DNA of 64,000 bases from an uncultured Bacteroides sp. Lineage in GTDB: Bacteria; Bacteroidota; Bacteroidia; Bacteroidales; Bacteroidaceae. Where the stretch lies: positions 1-64,000 of the forward strand of contig CAUEFX010000007.1 in NCBI GenBank assembly GCA_958477465.1, in the 5' to 3' direction. Position 1 is the stretch's first letter. Every line of letters begins with the position of its first letter. Under the pieces are notes generated by a model. It did not search any database. It saw only the letters and a program-made list of their open reading frames with translations, and was not told the origin of the DNA. The translations under genes were made by a program, and so were the position numbers. Shown here piece after piece: positions 1-7,991 of this stretch.

Positions 1-623
1 CACACAAAAACGACCTCCTCCACGCGTTCATTCATCCTTTCCTGCATCTCCCATCCCCGCTTCTGCATGGCAGAAATCTTCTCGTTCCCGCTCTCCGACA
101 CAGCGACCTCCATTTCCGTGCGGCGACTTTCCATGCGACCGGTGGTCCCGCAAGCCCACAGCAAAAACGAAAGCCCCCAAACCATCAACCACTTCTTCAC
201 ATCAAAGCAGGGACAGGACTTTATAAACTCCTCCGGTTCTATAACCCCGTTTCCGTTCAAATCCGGCGAAGTATCCCGATGCCCCATCACCGTCACAATC
301 CGATACTGCAGCCTCAACTCTTCCACAAGCTTCCTCATCGCCATCTTCTGCCCCTCCGTCCGCGTATCGGCAGGAACCCTGTTCAGGTCCAATCCCCCGA
401 TATAGCAGATGCCGACACTTCGTTCGTTCCATCCCAGGCAATGCGCCCCCGTCGTTTCCACATCCCTTCCCTTTTCCACACTACCGTCCAGCCGGATCAC
501 ATAATGATACCCTATCCCGTTCATTCCCCGGGCACGATGCCAACAGTCTATATCCGCAGCACCAAAATCCATTCCGGCCTTCGTAGCCGAACAATGTATA
601 ATAACAGAGTCTATCTTTCTCAT
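1..623 (-). CDS. N-acetylmuramoyl-L-alanine amidase (Amidase_2 family), 3' end outside the window
   Basis: Zinc amidase that cleaves the bond between N-acetylmuramic acid and L-alanine in peptidoglycan. The frame opens with ATG at 623 (MRKIDSVIIHCSATKAG) and stays open for 207 codons to the window edge. Family marks are the first zinc histidine in IIHCSAT, the YHYVI strand, and MGHRDTSPD with the second zinc histidine, followed by the usual end SCPCFDVKKWL. Amidases of this type normally stop about there at 150-160 residues. This one reads on through a hydrophobic stretch (WLMVWGLSFLLWAC, lipobox-like) into a charged, probably helical tail. It lies 23 nt after the small membrane protein gene and is the last visible gene of the HU operon. 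Such phage-lysis-like cassettes are common in Bacteroides; whether it acts in lysis or wall remodelling is unknown. Confidence 0.88.
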   Translation of the reverse strand, partial: MRKIDSVIIHCSATKAGMDFGAADIDCWHRARGMNGIGYHYVIRLDGSVEKGRDVETTGAHCLGWNERSVGICYIGGLDLNRVPADTRTEGQKMAMRKLVEELRLQYRIVTVMGHRDTSPDLNGNGVIEPEEFIKSCPCFDVKKWLMVWGLSFLLWACGTTGRMESRRTEMEVAVSESGNEKISAMQKRGWEMQERMNERVEEVVFV

Positions 624-646
624 AACAACACATCCTTTCTTTCAAA

Positions 647-979
647 TCAATAATCCGACGGAGGAATACGCTTCGCACACCCCCTTATATCACATTTCTT
701 TATTTCCGATTCCTTCTGCGCCAACTCCACTTCATGACAGCGAATCATCCAGCCGATCTTCTCCTCCTGTTCTTTTCTCAGTTCCGCATAAAGCCCGTTG
801 ATTTTCTCGTCACGCTGCTCCAGCCGTTCTTCAAACCAGTCCACCGTTTTCCTGCGGTTCTCCGCTTCCATACTACTGATCGATGCCTCCTCCTTCCGGA
901 CATCCATCTTACGGAAAGTCACAAACCGCACCAGCCACTTAATGGCCTCCAACCCGCCAAGGGCAGTGATGAAGGCCAT
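647..979 (-). CDS. Small membrane-anchored coiled-coil protein of unknown function
   Basis: I do not recognise a named family. With the ATG at 979 the product is 110 residues. An in-frame GTG at 997 would add six residues. A single hydrophobic segment near the N-terminus (AFITALGGLEAIKWLVRF) is followed by a long charged helix rich in Glu, Lys and Arg with coiled-coil character. A short Cys-containing tail (KKCDIRGCAKRIPPSDY) ends the protein. It sits between the HU-like gene (27 nt from that stop) and the amidase (23 nt), so the three are probably co-transcribed. One membrane segment next to an amidase resembles holin or spanin accessory proteins of lysis cassettes, but that is inference from topology and position only. 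Confidence 0.7.
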   Translation of the reverse strand: MAFITALGGLEAIKWLVRFVTFRKMDVRKEEASISSMEAENRRKTVDWFEERLEQRDEKINGLYAELRKEQEEKIGWMIRCHEVELAQKESEIKKCDIRGCAKRIPPSDY

Positions 980-1006
980 AATTGTAGTCAGTTGCACCTA
1001 TCAGCG

Positions 1007-1489
1007 TTACGAGATCGGGTCACCCGCATCATCGTCATCTCCACCGGAAGGAATATCGGTGTCTTTACCGTTCAGTTTATCCAGATCTTTAAACACCAGT
1101 CCATCCGTACGGGTAGACGACGCACCGGCATTAAGGCGTATGTCCTTGTTTGCACGAAAGCAGATACGCAATCCGGAAATGTCGTTCGCCGTAAAATCTT
1201 CCGCTGCTTCCGTTCCTTTACTCTGTGCCGACAGAAAGAAATAGCCTATCCCGTCAATATTCACCGAGCGTCCTCCCAGCAGGATTTTACGCATCAATGT
1301 CCGAAAATCTTTCAACACACTGATTGCCACACCTTCACTCACACCGGAATACTTGCTGATTTCCTGCGACACCTCTTTCAGAGTTGCCGGAGTGTCATAC
1401 TTATACGAAATAACAGGATACGTTTTCTTCACAGAATCTTGGCTTGTCGGATCACTCAATCGCAAAACCCTTTTAAATCTAATTGCCAT
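1007..1489 (-). CDS. HU-family histone-like DNA-binding protein (HU-related, Bacteroidetes type)
   Basis: Predicted nucleoid-type DNA-binding protein of 160 residues. The N-terminal part (MAIRFKRVLR, then TYPVISYKYDTPATLKEVSQ) and the IDGIGYFFLSAQSKG strand match the HU-related proteins of Bacteroidetes, which carry extra N- and C-terminal extensions compared with the 90-residue canonical HU. The C-terminus is acidic (GGDDDDAGDP). I chose the ATG at 1489 because the family starts MAIRFK or similar; the longer frame to 1576 adds 29 residues with no family resemblance. An A-rich leader precedes the start, as usual in Bacteroides. It heads the operon with the small membrane protein and the amidase. 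Confidence 0.9.
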   Translation of the reverse strand: MAIRFKRVLRLSDPTSQDSVKKTYPVISYKYDTPATLKEVSQEISKYSGVSEGVAISVLKDFRTLMRKILLGGRSVNIDGIGYFFLSAQSKGTEAAEDFTANDISGLRICFRANKDIRLNAGASSTRTDGLVFKDLDKLNGKDTDIPSGGDDDDAGDPIS

Positions 1490-1528
1490 AATTTTTTTTT
1501 TTGTTAAATGAATACGAATGATTATTAC

Positions 1529-1551
1529 TTTGCTAACGTTAACATTGCAAA
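1529..1551. promoter_or_regulatory. Interrupted palindrome upstream of the HU-like gene
   Basis: The half-sites TTTGC (1529-1533) and GCAAA (1547-1551) flank an internal TAACGTTA palindrome. It lies 40-60 nt upstream of the HU-like start codon, where promoter or operator elements are expected. Read on the minus strand, the outer TTTG could serve as a -33 element, but the matching -7 box is poor. The regulatory role is inference. Confidence 0.3.
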
Positions 1552-1706
1552 GATGCGACATCCTCACCAGAGACAAAAAGACAAGCTACAATGCCGTCCT
1601 GATTCGATTTAACAACGAAAAGAGAGATTTACAAGACAAGGGACGGAGAGAGGGAAAGTAATAAGCGCTTAATATCCGGTTCACCGGCAGACAGTACATA
1701 GATATA

Positions 1707-1754
1707 GAAAGTCCTCCAAATAGTTGCAGCACTACAACCTTTTGGAGGACTTTC
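1707..1754. repeat. Long inverted repeat (14-bp perfect stem) between two minus-strand genes
   Basis: Arms GAAAGTCCTCCAAA (1707-1720) and TTTGGAGGACTTTC (1741-1754) are perfect complements. The 20-nt loop itself contains a GTTG/CAAC pairing. It lies between the ATPase-like gene stop (1788) and the HU-like gene, so it may terminate transcription of the former. There is no U-tract on either side, so it may instead be a relic of a mobile element or an RNA processing site. Confidence 0.5.
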
Positions 1755-1787
1755 ACCCTATTGTTACTAAACAATCCAAGCCTCAGT

Positions 1788-3335
1788 TCACTCTACCCGC
1801 CAAGCCTCTATATTCCTTGTTTTAGGGCTAAAGTTCACTCCTATCTTGATTAATTGCCGCGAATCATTGTGAAAAGGAACAGTATATCCTTTTTCATCAA
1901 TCTGCTTCAAAGCCTCTTCCGGTGTACCATCAAATTTAAACTCCATTACATAAACATATTTATCGGTTTTCAATACCATATCAATACGCCCGTTAGAAGT
2001 ATGGTATTCTGCCTGAACATAAAAGCCGAGTAATTTATAAATGATAAAAAGAACATTCTGATAATGCAGTTCCAAATCGCGTACTAATTCATAAGGAGTA
2101 TCGGCAAAGAAACTCTGCAAACGACAAAGAAAAGCCTCATAATCGCCGTGCTCTATTTCATAAACAAAACGGGATATATGAAATATGGATTTCCCTTCAT
2201 CCATATTGACATAAAATGGAAGCAAATACTTTATAAAACCCTCCTCCACTTCACGATTAGGAAATCCCAAACGATACAAATCGAAACGCGCATCATATCC
2301 CTTAATAGTCAGATAACCGCTCTGGTAGATCACCGGCAAAGGATTTCTTGAAGTAGAATCAATACTGTTCAACATATCAGAAGTTGCTTCATCATGTACC
2401 AAACGCTGCAAGTCATAATGATCACGTTGCAAAAGCTTCACCAGATAAGAAGGAGTACCCGTCTCGAACCAATAACTGCCAAATGACATTTTATAAAATG
2501 TATTAAGCAAACTAAAAGGGTTGTATATCCCCACTGACTTGTAAGTGAAATGATAACCGTCGTAACGTTCCTTTAGTTCCTGACAAGTCTGTTCGTATGT
2601 AATCCCTTGAGCTTCGGAAAGTTCATGCAAGTCAGGCTCCAGATCACGGTGAATTTCCGGTTCCGTGATGCCACATATCTCCACGTATCTCCTATCCATC
2701 GAAATATCATTCAGATTATTCAAGTCACTGAATACACTAACCTTACCAAACTTCGTGACGCCCGTCAACAGTGCAAAACGAATATAACCATCCATCGTCT
2801 TCAATACAGAATAAAAGGCTTTCAGCGTATTACGGTATTTCTCCTGCAAATCCTCATTACCGATGGCCTGCAACATTGGTTTGTCATATTCATCGATCAA
2901 TATCACCACCCGCCGGCCCGTTTTCTCACATGCACGGCGTACCACGCCCTTAAAGCGCAAAGGGATTGAGACCTCAGAAGGCTCTGTTCCATAATAAGAT
3001 TCCCAATAAGCAAGTGCATTATTCAATAAGTTGTCCAAGCTTTCAGCAGTATCATACTTTTCAGTATTCAAATCAAGATGCAAAATCGGATGCTTCGTCC
3101 AGTCTTTCTCCAGTTGTTCTATGGCTAAGCCTTGAAACAGTTCTTTCTTCCCTTGAAAATAGGCTCCCAAAGTAGAAATAAGCAGACTTTTCCCAAAACG
3201 GCGGGGACGACTCAAAAAATAATAAGAGCCGGTTTTCACCAATCGATAAACAAGTTCCGTTTTATCTATATAAAGATAACCTTCTGTTCTGATCTTCTCA
3301 AAATTCTGTATGCCGATAGGATAAAGCTTAGCCAT
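1788..3335 (-). CDS. AAA-ATPase-like / PD-(D/E)XK nuclease-like protein
   Basis: Protein of 515 residues in the family abundant in Bacteroides (AAA-ATPase_like N-terminus, PD-(D/E)XK C-terminus). The start MAKLYPIGIQNFEKIRTEG is typical, with an ATG at 3335. The P-loop-like motif is FLSRPRRFGKSLL and the Walker B strand is VVILIDEYDKPML. Near the C-terminus GRIDMVLKTDKYVYVMEFKF carries the D...E-x-K nuclease signature. The cellular role is not established; such genes are strongly multi-copy and are often near variable loci. It is transcribed separately from the capsule operon, whose terminator lies just upstream. A fragment of a second member lies at 27184-27480, in the same orientation on the other side of the capsule locus. 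Confidence 0.9.
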   Translation of the reverse strand: MAKLYPIGIQNFEKIRTEGYLYIDKTELVYRLVKTGSYYFLSRPRRFGKSLLISTLGAYFQGKKELFQGLAIEQLEKDWTKHPILHLDLNTEKYDTAESLDNLLNNALAYWESYYGTEPSEVSIPLRFKGVVRRACEKTGRRVVILIDEYDKPMLQAIGNEDLQEKYRNTLKAFYSVLKTMDGYIRFALLTGVTKFGKVSVFSDLNNLNDISMDRRYVEICGITEPEIHRDLEPDLHELSEAQGITYEQTCQELKERYDGYHFTYKSVGIYNPFSLLNTFYKMSFGSYWFETGTPSYLVKLLQRDHYDLQRLVHDEATSDMLNSIDSTSRNPLPVIYQSGYLTIKGYDARFDLYRLGFPNREVEEGFIKYLLPFYVNMDEGKSIFHISRFVYEIEHGDYEAFLCRLQSFFADTPYELVRDLELHYQNVLFIIYKLLGFYVQAEYHTSNGRIDMVLKTDKYVYVMEFKFDGTPEEALKQIDEKGYTVPFHNDSRQLIKIGVNFSPKTRNIEAWRVE

Positions 3336-3363
3336 AAATCACATTCAATTAACGTTTCACTCA

Positions 3364-3371
3364 CAAATATA
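3364..3371 (-). promoter_or_regulatory. -7 promoter box for the AAA-ATPase-like gene
   Basis: The minus strand reads TATATTTG, an exact match to the Bacteroides -7 consensus TAnnTTTG, about 30 nt before the ATG at 3335. No clear TTTG is present at the usual -33 spacing, so strength is uncertain. Confidence 0.45.
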
Positions 3372-3401
3372 GAGAATTATTCCCATTTTAATAGCGGATA
3401 T

Positions 3402-3451
3402 AAAAAAAAGCAGATTGCATATTCGTATTTAACGCCTATATGCAACCTGCT
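3402..3451 (-). terminator. Rho-independent terminator at the end of the capsule operon
   Basis: A 14-bp stem with one mismatch (arms 3409-3422 and 3438-3451) is followed on the minus strand by a run of eight T (3402-3409). It lies 65 nt beyond the stop of the cupin gene, the last gene of the capsule operon. This is the clearest intrinsic terminator in the left half of the window. Confidence 0.75.
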
Positions 3452-3516
3452 TTTGATTAATCAGAGATTCATCTACTTACTGAAATTCCTCTCTGTACCC
3501 TCAAAGAGTCCCTTTC

Positions 3517-3921
3517 CTACTTCACCTTGTACTCTTCAAACGTTTCACTGCCATCCTGACCGTAGCGGCCATCCTTCGCTTCATAGATAACCGATGGTTC
3601 AAGGACATCAACGGTGTGCCATGCACCAGCAGGTACTACACATCCGAATTTACCGGCAGATGGGTCGAGAAGAATGCGTTCCGCCTCCTTACCGTTGTCG
3701 TCATATATAACTTCAATGAGCTTACCGCAAAGCAATAAGACATTCTCGTTACTAATCGGATGCCTGTGAACAGGCACTTTTGATCCTGGTATGAGTGCAT
3801 TCAGCATTCGCTGGCTGCCATCCTCATCATTTGTACGGAGGTCATAGTTCATACGCTTACGCTCACTGGCCTCAGCTTTCTTGAAGAGTTCTTCAATAAG
3901 TTGGCTATCAATTTGAATCAT
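3517..3921 (-). CDS. WbuC-family cupin-fold protein
   Basis: Cupin metalloprotein-like product of 134 residues. The first cupin motif is seen in KVPVHRHPISNENVLLLCG (metal-type His pair and Glu/Asn). The second strand set holds GAWHTVDV with another His. The family is recurrent at the end of O-antigen and capsule clusters (WbuC); its reaction is not known, though sugar modification or isomerisation is often assumed. The start MIQIDSQLIEELFKKAE at 3921 is the only sensible ATG. It lies 150 nt after the aminotransferase stop and just before the operon terminator, so it is the last capsule gene. Confidence 0.8.
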   Translation of the reverse strand: MIQIDSQLIEELFKKAEASERKRMNYDLRTNDEDGSQRMLNALIPGSKVPVHRHPISNENVLLLCGKLIEVIYDDNGKEAERILLDPSAGKFGCVVPAGAWHTVDVLEPSVIYEAKDGRYGQDGSETFEEYKVK

Positions 3922-4071
3922 ATCTGTTCCTTTCTGTTTTCTGTGGCCAAAAGAGAAAACTTATCAACAGCCACAATGATTTCAAAACATTCATAATCAT
4001 TGCCCACTATTACATAAGCATCTATATCTCAAAATGCTCCGGAATAGCCTTTATATAAGGTGAAACAATAA

Positions 4072-5355
4072 CTACTTTACAATAGCCTCTTTTATGCAAT
4101 CGACAATGTAGCGGACATCATCATCGGTCACATACGGACCGGCAGGCAAGCAAAAGCCCACTTTGAAGAGTTCTTCCTCCACTCCATTGGTATAGACGAC
4201 AGCATCAGCATATACAGGCTGCTTGTGCATCGGCTTCCATACCGGACGGCATTCGATCTTCTTACCCAACATATATATCCGCAATGCTTCCACATTTTCA
4301 TTTGGCTGACAATCTGTTACAGCAGAATCTACTGCATGGATAACACCAGCCGCACCACCGACTGCCGTTTTAATAACCTCCTTATAAGCATTCTCCTGTC
4401 CCTGTATCTTCACGTCTGCATCCAAAATAGCAGCACAAAGCCAGAAATTGGCATCATACCGATGATCAGCAGGTTGTTTATGGATGTGTACACCCGGAAC
4501 ATCCTTCAGCAGTTCCTCATAGAGTGCCTGCACATGCTTGTGATGGGCAATATGTTCATCCAGCACAGTCATCTGTCCGCGACCGATACCTGCACATACA
4601 TTCGACATCCGGTAGTTGTAGCCGATAGTCGTATGCTGATAGTAGGGATAAGCGTCACGAGCCTGAGTTGCATACCACATCACCTCATTAGCATCCTCTG
4701 CATTGCGGCAAATCAAAGCTCCTCCACCGGAGGTAGTTATCATCTTGTTGCCATTGAACGACAACACGCCATACTTACCAAATGTACCGAGTACCTGCCC
4801 ATTAAAGCGAGATCCCATCCCCTCTGCTGCATCCTCTACTACCGGAATACCATATTTGTCTGCTATCGCCATAATTTCGTCAATACGATACGGCATACCA
4901 TAGAGAGCCACCGGTACAATCGCCTTCGGGAATTTACCGGTCTTAGCCTTTCGGTCAAGGATAGCCTTTTCCAACAAGACAGGATCCATGTTCCATGTTT
5001 CGTTTTCCGAACCCACAAATACAGGCTTGGCACCGAGATAAGTAATAGGATGACTCGAAGCGCAGAAAGTGAAACTCTGCACTATCACCTCGTCACTGGC
5101 TTTCACACCACAGCCAATCAAAGCCAAATGTACGGCTGCCGTTCCGGCTGAGAGACATACCACCTTTCGGTCAAGCGGTTCCGTACCGTCATGCTTGCTA
5201 TTGACAAATGTCTCCAGACCTTTCTCAAAAGCGTTTACGTTCGGCCCCATCGGCACCACCCAGTTGGTATCAAAAGCCTCCTTCACATATTTCTGTTCAA
5301 AACCAGCCTCACTCATGTGGGCAAGGCAGAGATAAATAGTTTTTCTTTCTTCCAT
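4072..5355 (-). CDS. DegT/DnrJ/EryC1/StrS-family PLP-dependent sugar aminotransferase
   Basis: Transfers an amino group to a nucleotide-linked keto-sugar. It has 427 residues, slightly longer than PglE-type enzymes. The PLP lysine is in SFNGNKMITTSGGG. The PLP-contacting Asp is in VVEDAAEGMGSRFNG, and SFTFCASSHPITYLGAKPVF is the typical fold-type I N-terminal segment. It follows a PglD-like acetyltransferase and a PglC-like transferase, which matches the three steps that make and load a bacillosamine-like N-acetylated amino sugar. The 4,6-dehydratase (PglF-like) that would make its keto-sugar substrate is not in this locus. Start ATG at 5355 gives MEERKTIYLCLAHMSEAGFE, a common start for this subfamily. 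Confidence 0.9.
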   Translation of the reverse strand: MEERKTIYLCLAHMSEAGFEQKYVKEAFDTNWVVPMGPNVNAFEKGLETFVNSKHDGTEPLDRKVVCLSAGTAAVHLALIGCGVKASDEVIVQSFTFCASSHPITYLGAKPVFVGSENETWNMDPVLLEKAILDRKAKTGKFPKAIVPVALYGMPYRIDEIMAIADKYGIPVVEDAAEGMGSRFNGQVLGTFGKYGVLSFNGNKMITTSGGGALICRNAEDANEVMWYATQARDAYPYYQHTTIGYNYRMSNVCAGIGRGQMTVLDEHIAHHKHVQALYEELLKDVPGVHIHKQPADHRYDANFWLCAAILDADVKIQGQENAYKEVIKTAVGGAAGVIHAVDSAVTDCQPNENVEALRIYMLGKKIECRPVWKPMHKQPVYADAVVYTNGVEEELFKVGFCLPAGPYVTDDDVRYIVDCIKEAIVK

Positions 5356-5553
5356 TGCTTTATATGATATAAATTATTCTTCTTGAATCAATAGAGTGAG
5401 CTTTCCGGTCTATAAAGTATTGCAATTTTTTTACAACACTCTTGAACTTCCTCCATGCAAAATGATTTCGTAAATATAAAAAGGCAAGCAATCCGTTTTC
5501 AGTTTCACATCAATCTCCTAAACATAGCCCAAAAGTTTTTCTGCCTATAATTA

Positions 5554-6192
5554 TTATTCTCTATATTTTATCACCTTTGCAGGCACACCAACCATTATAG
5601 CCTTTGGCTCCACATCACGTATCACCACAGCACCTGCACCTATAAGGCAATCTTCACCAAGTTCATGCAAGCCTGTCATTATTGTCGAAGCAATGCCGCA
5701 ATACGCATACTTATGCGCATGGATACTTGCTCCGAAATTGCAACCGGTAGAAAGAAATACACCTTCTTCTAATACGTTATGATGAGCCAGCCCTACATTC
5801 ATGCTTATCATCACATAATTCTTGATAACTGTATGAGGCATAATACTAGTACCCAATAAAATATAAACGCCCTCACCAATCGTTACGTTGGGCGAAATAT
5901 TCACACTTGGATGGATATAGTTAGGGGTCTGCAAACCATATTCCTTTGCCATTGTAAGGAACTTCACACGCAACTTGTTGTTGCCTAACGGGCAATATAC
6001 AGCCTCTACACCATGAGTTTGCTTAATAGTCTCCATCATTGGGATTCCTCCCAAAACTGGAACTCCTTTCACATCTACATCCTTGTATTTGGGGTCATCA
6101 TCCAAAAAACCAACAATTTCCACGCCAGCCTCTTGTAAGTAAGCGAGATAAACTTCGCCATAGGTACCTGCACCTATAATTACACTTTTCAT
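5554..6192 (-). CDS. PglD/NeuD-like sugar acetyltransferase (left-handed beta-helix)
   Basis: Acetyl-CoA-dependent acyltransferase of 212 residues. An N-terminal Rossmann-like subdomain begins VIIGAGTYGEVYLAYLQ and binds the nucleotide-sugar. The C-terminal two thirds is hexapeptide-repeat sequence (for example NISPNVTIGEGVYILLGTSI and DCLIGAGAVVIRDVEPKAI) forming the left-handed beta-helix. A catalytic-type histidine is found in VGLAHHNVLEEG. It lies 15 nt after the sugar-phosphate transferase stop and 198 nt before the aminotransferase. The family either N-acetylates the amino group made by the DegT enzyme or O-acetylates a sialic-type sugar; the neighbours favour the former. Confidence 0.88.
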   Translation of the reverse strand: MKSVIIGAGTYGEVYLAYLQEAGVEIVGFLDDDPKYKDVDVKGVPVLGGIPMMETIKQTHGVEAVYCPLGNNKLRVKFLTMAKEYGLQTPNYIHPSVNISPNVTIGEGVYILLGTSIMPHTVIKNYVMISMNVGLAHHNVLEEGVFLSTGCNFGASIHAHKYAYCGIASTIMTGLHELGEDCLIGAGAVVIRDVEPKAIMVGVPAKVIKYRE

Positions 6193-6207
6193 ATACTCAT
6201 TTTAGAT

Positions 6208-6855
6208 TTAGTTAGTTCCATCAAAAGGATACATAGTTGCTACTGCATCGTTGTTAATATCTGCACGAAACAGTACTTTCTTTATTGTAACAAAAAACAC
6301 CTTAATGTCTATCACCGGGCCAATGTTACGCACATAATATACATCCAGTTCAAACTTTTTTGTCCACGAGATGTTGTTACGACCATTCACCTGTGCCCAA
6401 CCAGACAAACCGGGAGTCACATCATGACGATGGTGCTGTTCCTCGTTATACAGAGACAAATAATGCACACGCAATGGACGAGGGCCAATGAAAGCCATAT
6501 CACCTTTCAGGATATTTATCAACTGAGGGATCTCATCAATACTTGTCGAACGTACAAACTTACCAATCTTTGTCAAGCGTTGCGCATCTGGCAACAATTT
6601 GCCATCAGCGTCCTTTTCGTCCGTCATAGTTTTAAACTTAATAACCTTAAAGATCTTCTCACCCTTTCCGGGACGTTCCTGCATAAAAAATGCACCTGCA
6701 CCCTTATTTGCAAAATGAAGTAAGATCATCACAGGAAGCCAAATCGGGAATGTAAGAACTAGTCCAACCAATGCACCCAAGAAATCTATTGGCCTCTTAA
6801 CGAATTTTATATAGATCCTTTGTTTTAAAGTAAAAATCATATTTCTATTATTCAT
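6208..6855 (-). CDS. Undecaprenyl-phosphate sugar-phosphate transferase (PglC/WcaJ-type initiating enzyme)
   Basis: Starts capsule repeat-unit assembly by moving a sugar-1-phosphate from its nucleotide carrier to undecaprenyl phosphate at the inner membrane. The product is a small PglC-size enzyme. One N-terminal re-entrant or membrane segment (RPIDFLGALVGLVLTFPIWL) precedes the catalytic core KVIKFKTMTDEKD, RSTSIDEIPQLINILKGDM, GPRPLRVHY and PGLSGWAQVNGRN. The Asp-Glu dyad is in SIDEIPQ. I prefer the ATG at 6855, overlapping the upstream stop by 8 nt. ATGs at 6879, 6873 and 6840 are alternatives. Together with the PglD- and PglE-like genes it suggests an acetamido-amino sugar as the first residue. 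Confidence 0.9.
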   Translation of the reverse strand: MNNRNMIFTLKQRIYIKFVKRPIDFLGALVGLVLTFPIWLPVMILLHFANKGAGAFFMQERPGKGEKIFKVIKFKTMTDEKDADGKLLPDAQRLTKIGKFVRSTSIDEIPQLINILKGDMAFIGPRPLRVHYLSLYNEEQHHRHDVTPGLSGWAQVNGRNNISWTKKFELDVYYVRNIGPVIDIKVFFVTIKKVLFRADINNDAVATMYPFDGTN

Positions 6856-7984
6856 TAAAATACTGTTTTGCATTTTCATAAGTAAAGTCCATACTTGCCA
6901 TTATAGAATTATGAGATAAGAGTTTCTGATAATCTTTATCTTGTTTAAGTTTCATTATATACTCAACCATTAGCTCAATATTATCTTTAGGAATGCAACG
7001 CCCACATTCATACCTTGAAAGTAATCTGTATACTTCTGTCTGATCATTAGCAATAGCAAGAAGAGGGGCTCCCACAGCCAACAAATTGAATGTTTTGCTA
7101 GGTACACTTACTTTTGCAACATTCTCCTCTAAGGTAATCACTCCTAAGTCGGCAGCACTCAGAGAATATGGTAAAATATCTATTGGTTGATAAGGCAATA
7201 AAGATACATTGGTTAATCCCGCCCGTTTCACTTCATTTGCAATATCGGCCTTCTTCTTTCCTTCTCCAATGATTAGGAAATGGACATCATCAATATTTTT
7301 CATCGTCTTAGCTACCTCGATTATCACTTCAACACTATGAGTATAACCTATGTTACCTGAATATAATACAATAAACTTATCTTGTAGCCCAAGTTGCTTA
7401 AGAAATATATTATCATTCTTACTAATTTGATGAAAATTCGTAGAGGAAGCCCAAACTGGTATAACTTTAATCTTTTCCTCATGTCCATATTGAGCTAAAC
7501 ATTCTTTCATCCCCTCACTTAAGGTGAAGATACGCTCAGCCTTAGAAAAGAGCTTACGATTTGCCCAACGCCAAAATTGACTAATGAAATTGTTCCTACC
7601 AATTCCTATTGTTATGAGTGCATCAGGATAAATATCGTATTCCATTATGCTGAACTTATTTCCCAAAACAAGTGAAGACCAACATGCCATTGGAGGATTC
7701 GTGTAATAGAGAACATCCCATTTACGATATCGAGTCAACAACTTCCAAAATACCTGCATAGATCCAAATCCCCAAGACCATAGCCTTCTTATTGTAGTTT
7801 TTTTATCAAATGGAATAAGTTTATCGTATCTGACTTGTTTATGGCAAGGTCGCTCTGTTTTCTTACATATCCCCATTCTAACCACTTGATCGTAGTATTT
7901 CAAGGCTTCATTAGCGACATCAGAATCCATGTAATTCCCTGATTGATTAATAATTACAAGATTACATTTATTCTTTTTCTCCAT
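6848..7984 (-). CDS. Glycosyltransferase, GT4-type (WbuB-like)
   Basis: Adds one sugar to the lipid-linked repeat unit on the cytoplasmic face. The protein has 378 residues. The GT-B C-terminal half is clear: FIVLYSGNIGYTHSVEVII (donor-site Gly-rich loop), HFLIIGEGKKK, and the E-x7-E region in SVPSKTFNLLAVGAPLLAI. The N-terminal half has KWDVLYYTNPPMACWSSLVL. The gene is clearly AT-richer than ugd and wzc upstream. It ends 8 nt into the transferase gene that follows and begins 7 nt after the previous glycosyltransferase stop, so translation is tightly coupled. Donor and acceptor are not predictable from sequence. Confidence 0.85.
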   Translation of the reverse strand: MEKKNKCNLVIINQSGNYMDSDVANEALKYYDQVVRMGICKKTERPCHKQVRYDKLIPFDKKTTIRRLWSWGFGSMQVFWKLLTRYRKWDVLYYTNPPMACWSSLVLGNKFSIMEYDIYPDALITIGIGRNNFISQFWRWANRKLFSKAERIFTLSEGMKECLAQYGHEEKIKVIPVWASSTNFHQISKNDNIFLKQLGLQDKFIVLYSGNIGYTHSVEVIIEVAKTMKNIDDVHFLIIGEGKKKADIANEVKRAGLTNVSLLPYQPIDILPYSLSAADLGVITLEENVAKVSVPSKTFNLLAVGAPLLAIANDQTEVYRLLSRYECGRCIPKDNIELMVEYIMKLKQDKDYQKLLSHNSIMASMDFTYENAKQYFNE

Positions 7985-7991
7985 ACAAAGA

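Noticed and set aside
1586..1774. Minus-strand frame of 62 codons
   Set aside because: It contains the long inverted repeat at 1707-1754 and has no protein-like pattern; more likely intergenic.
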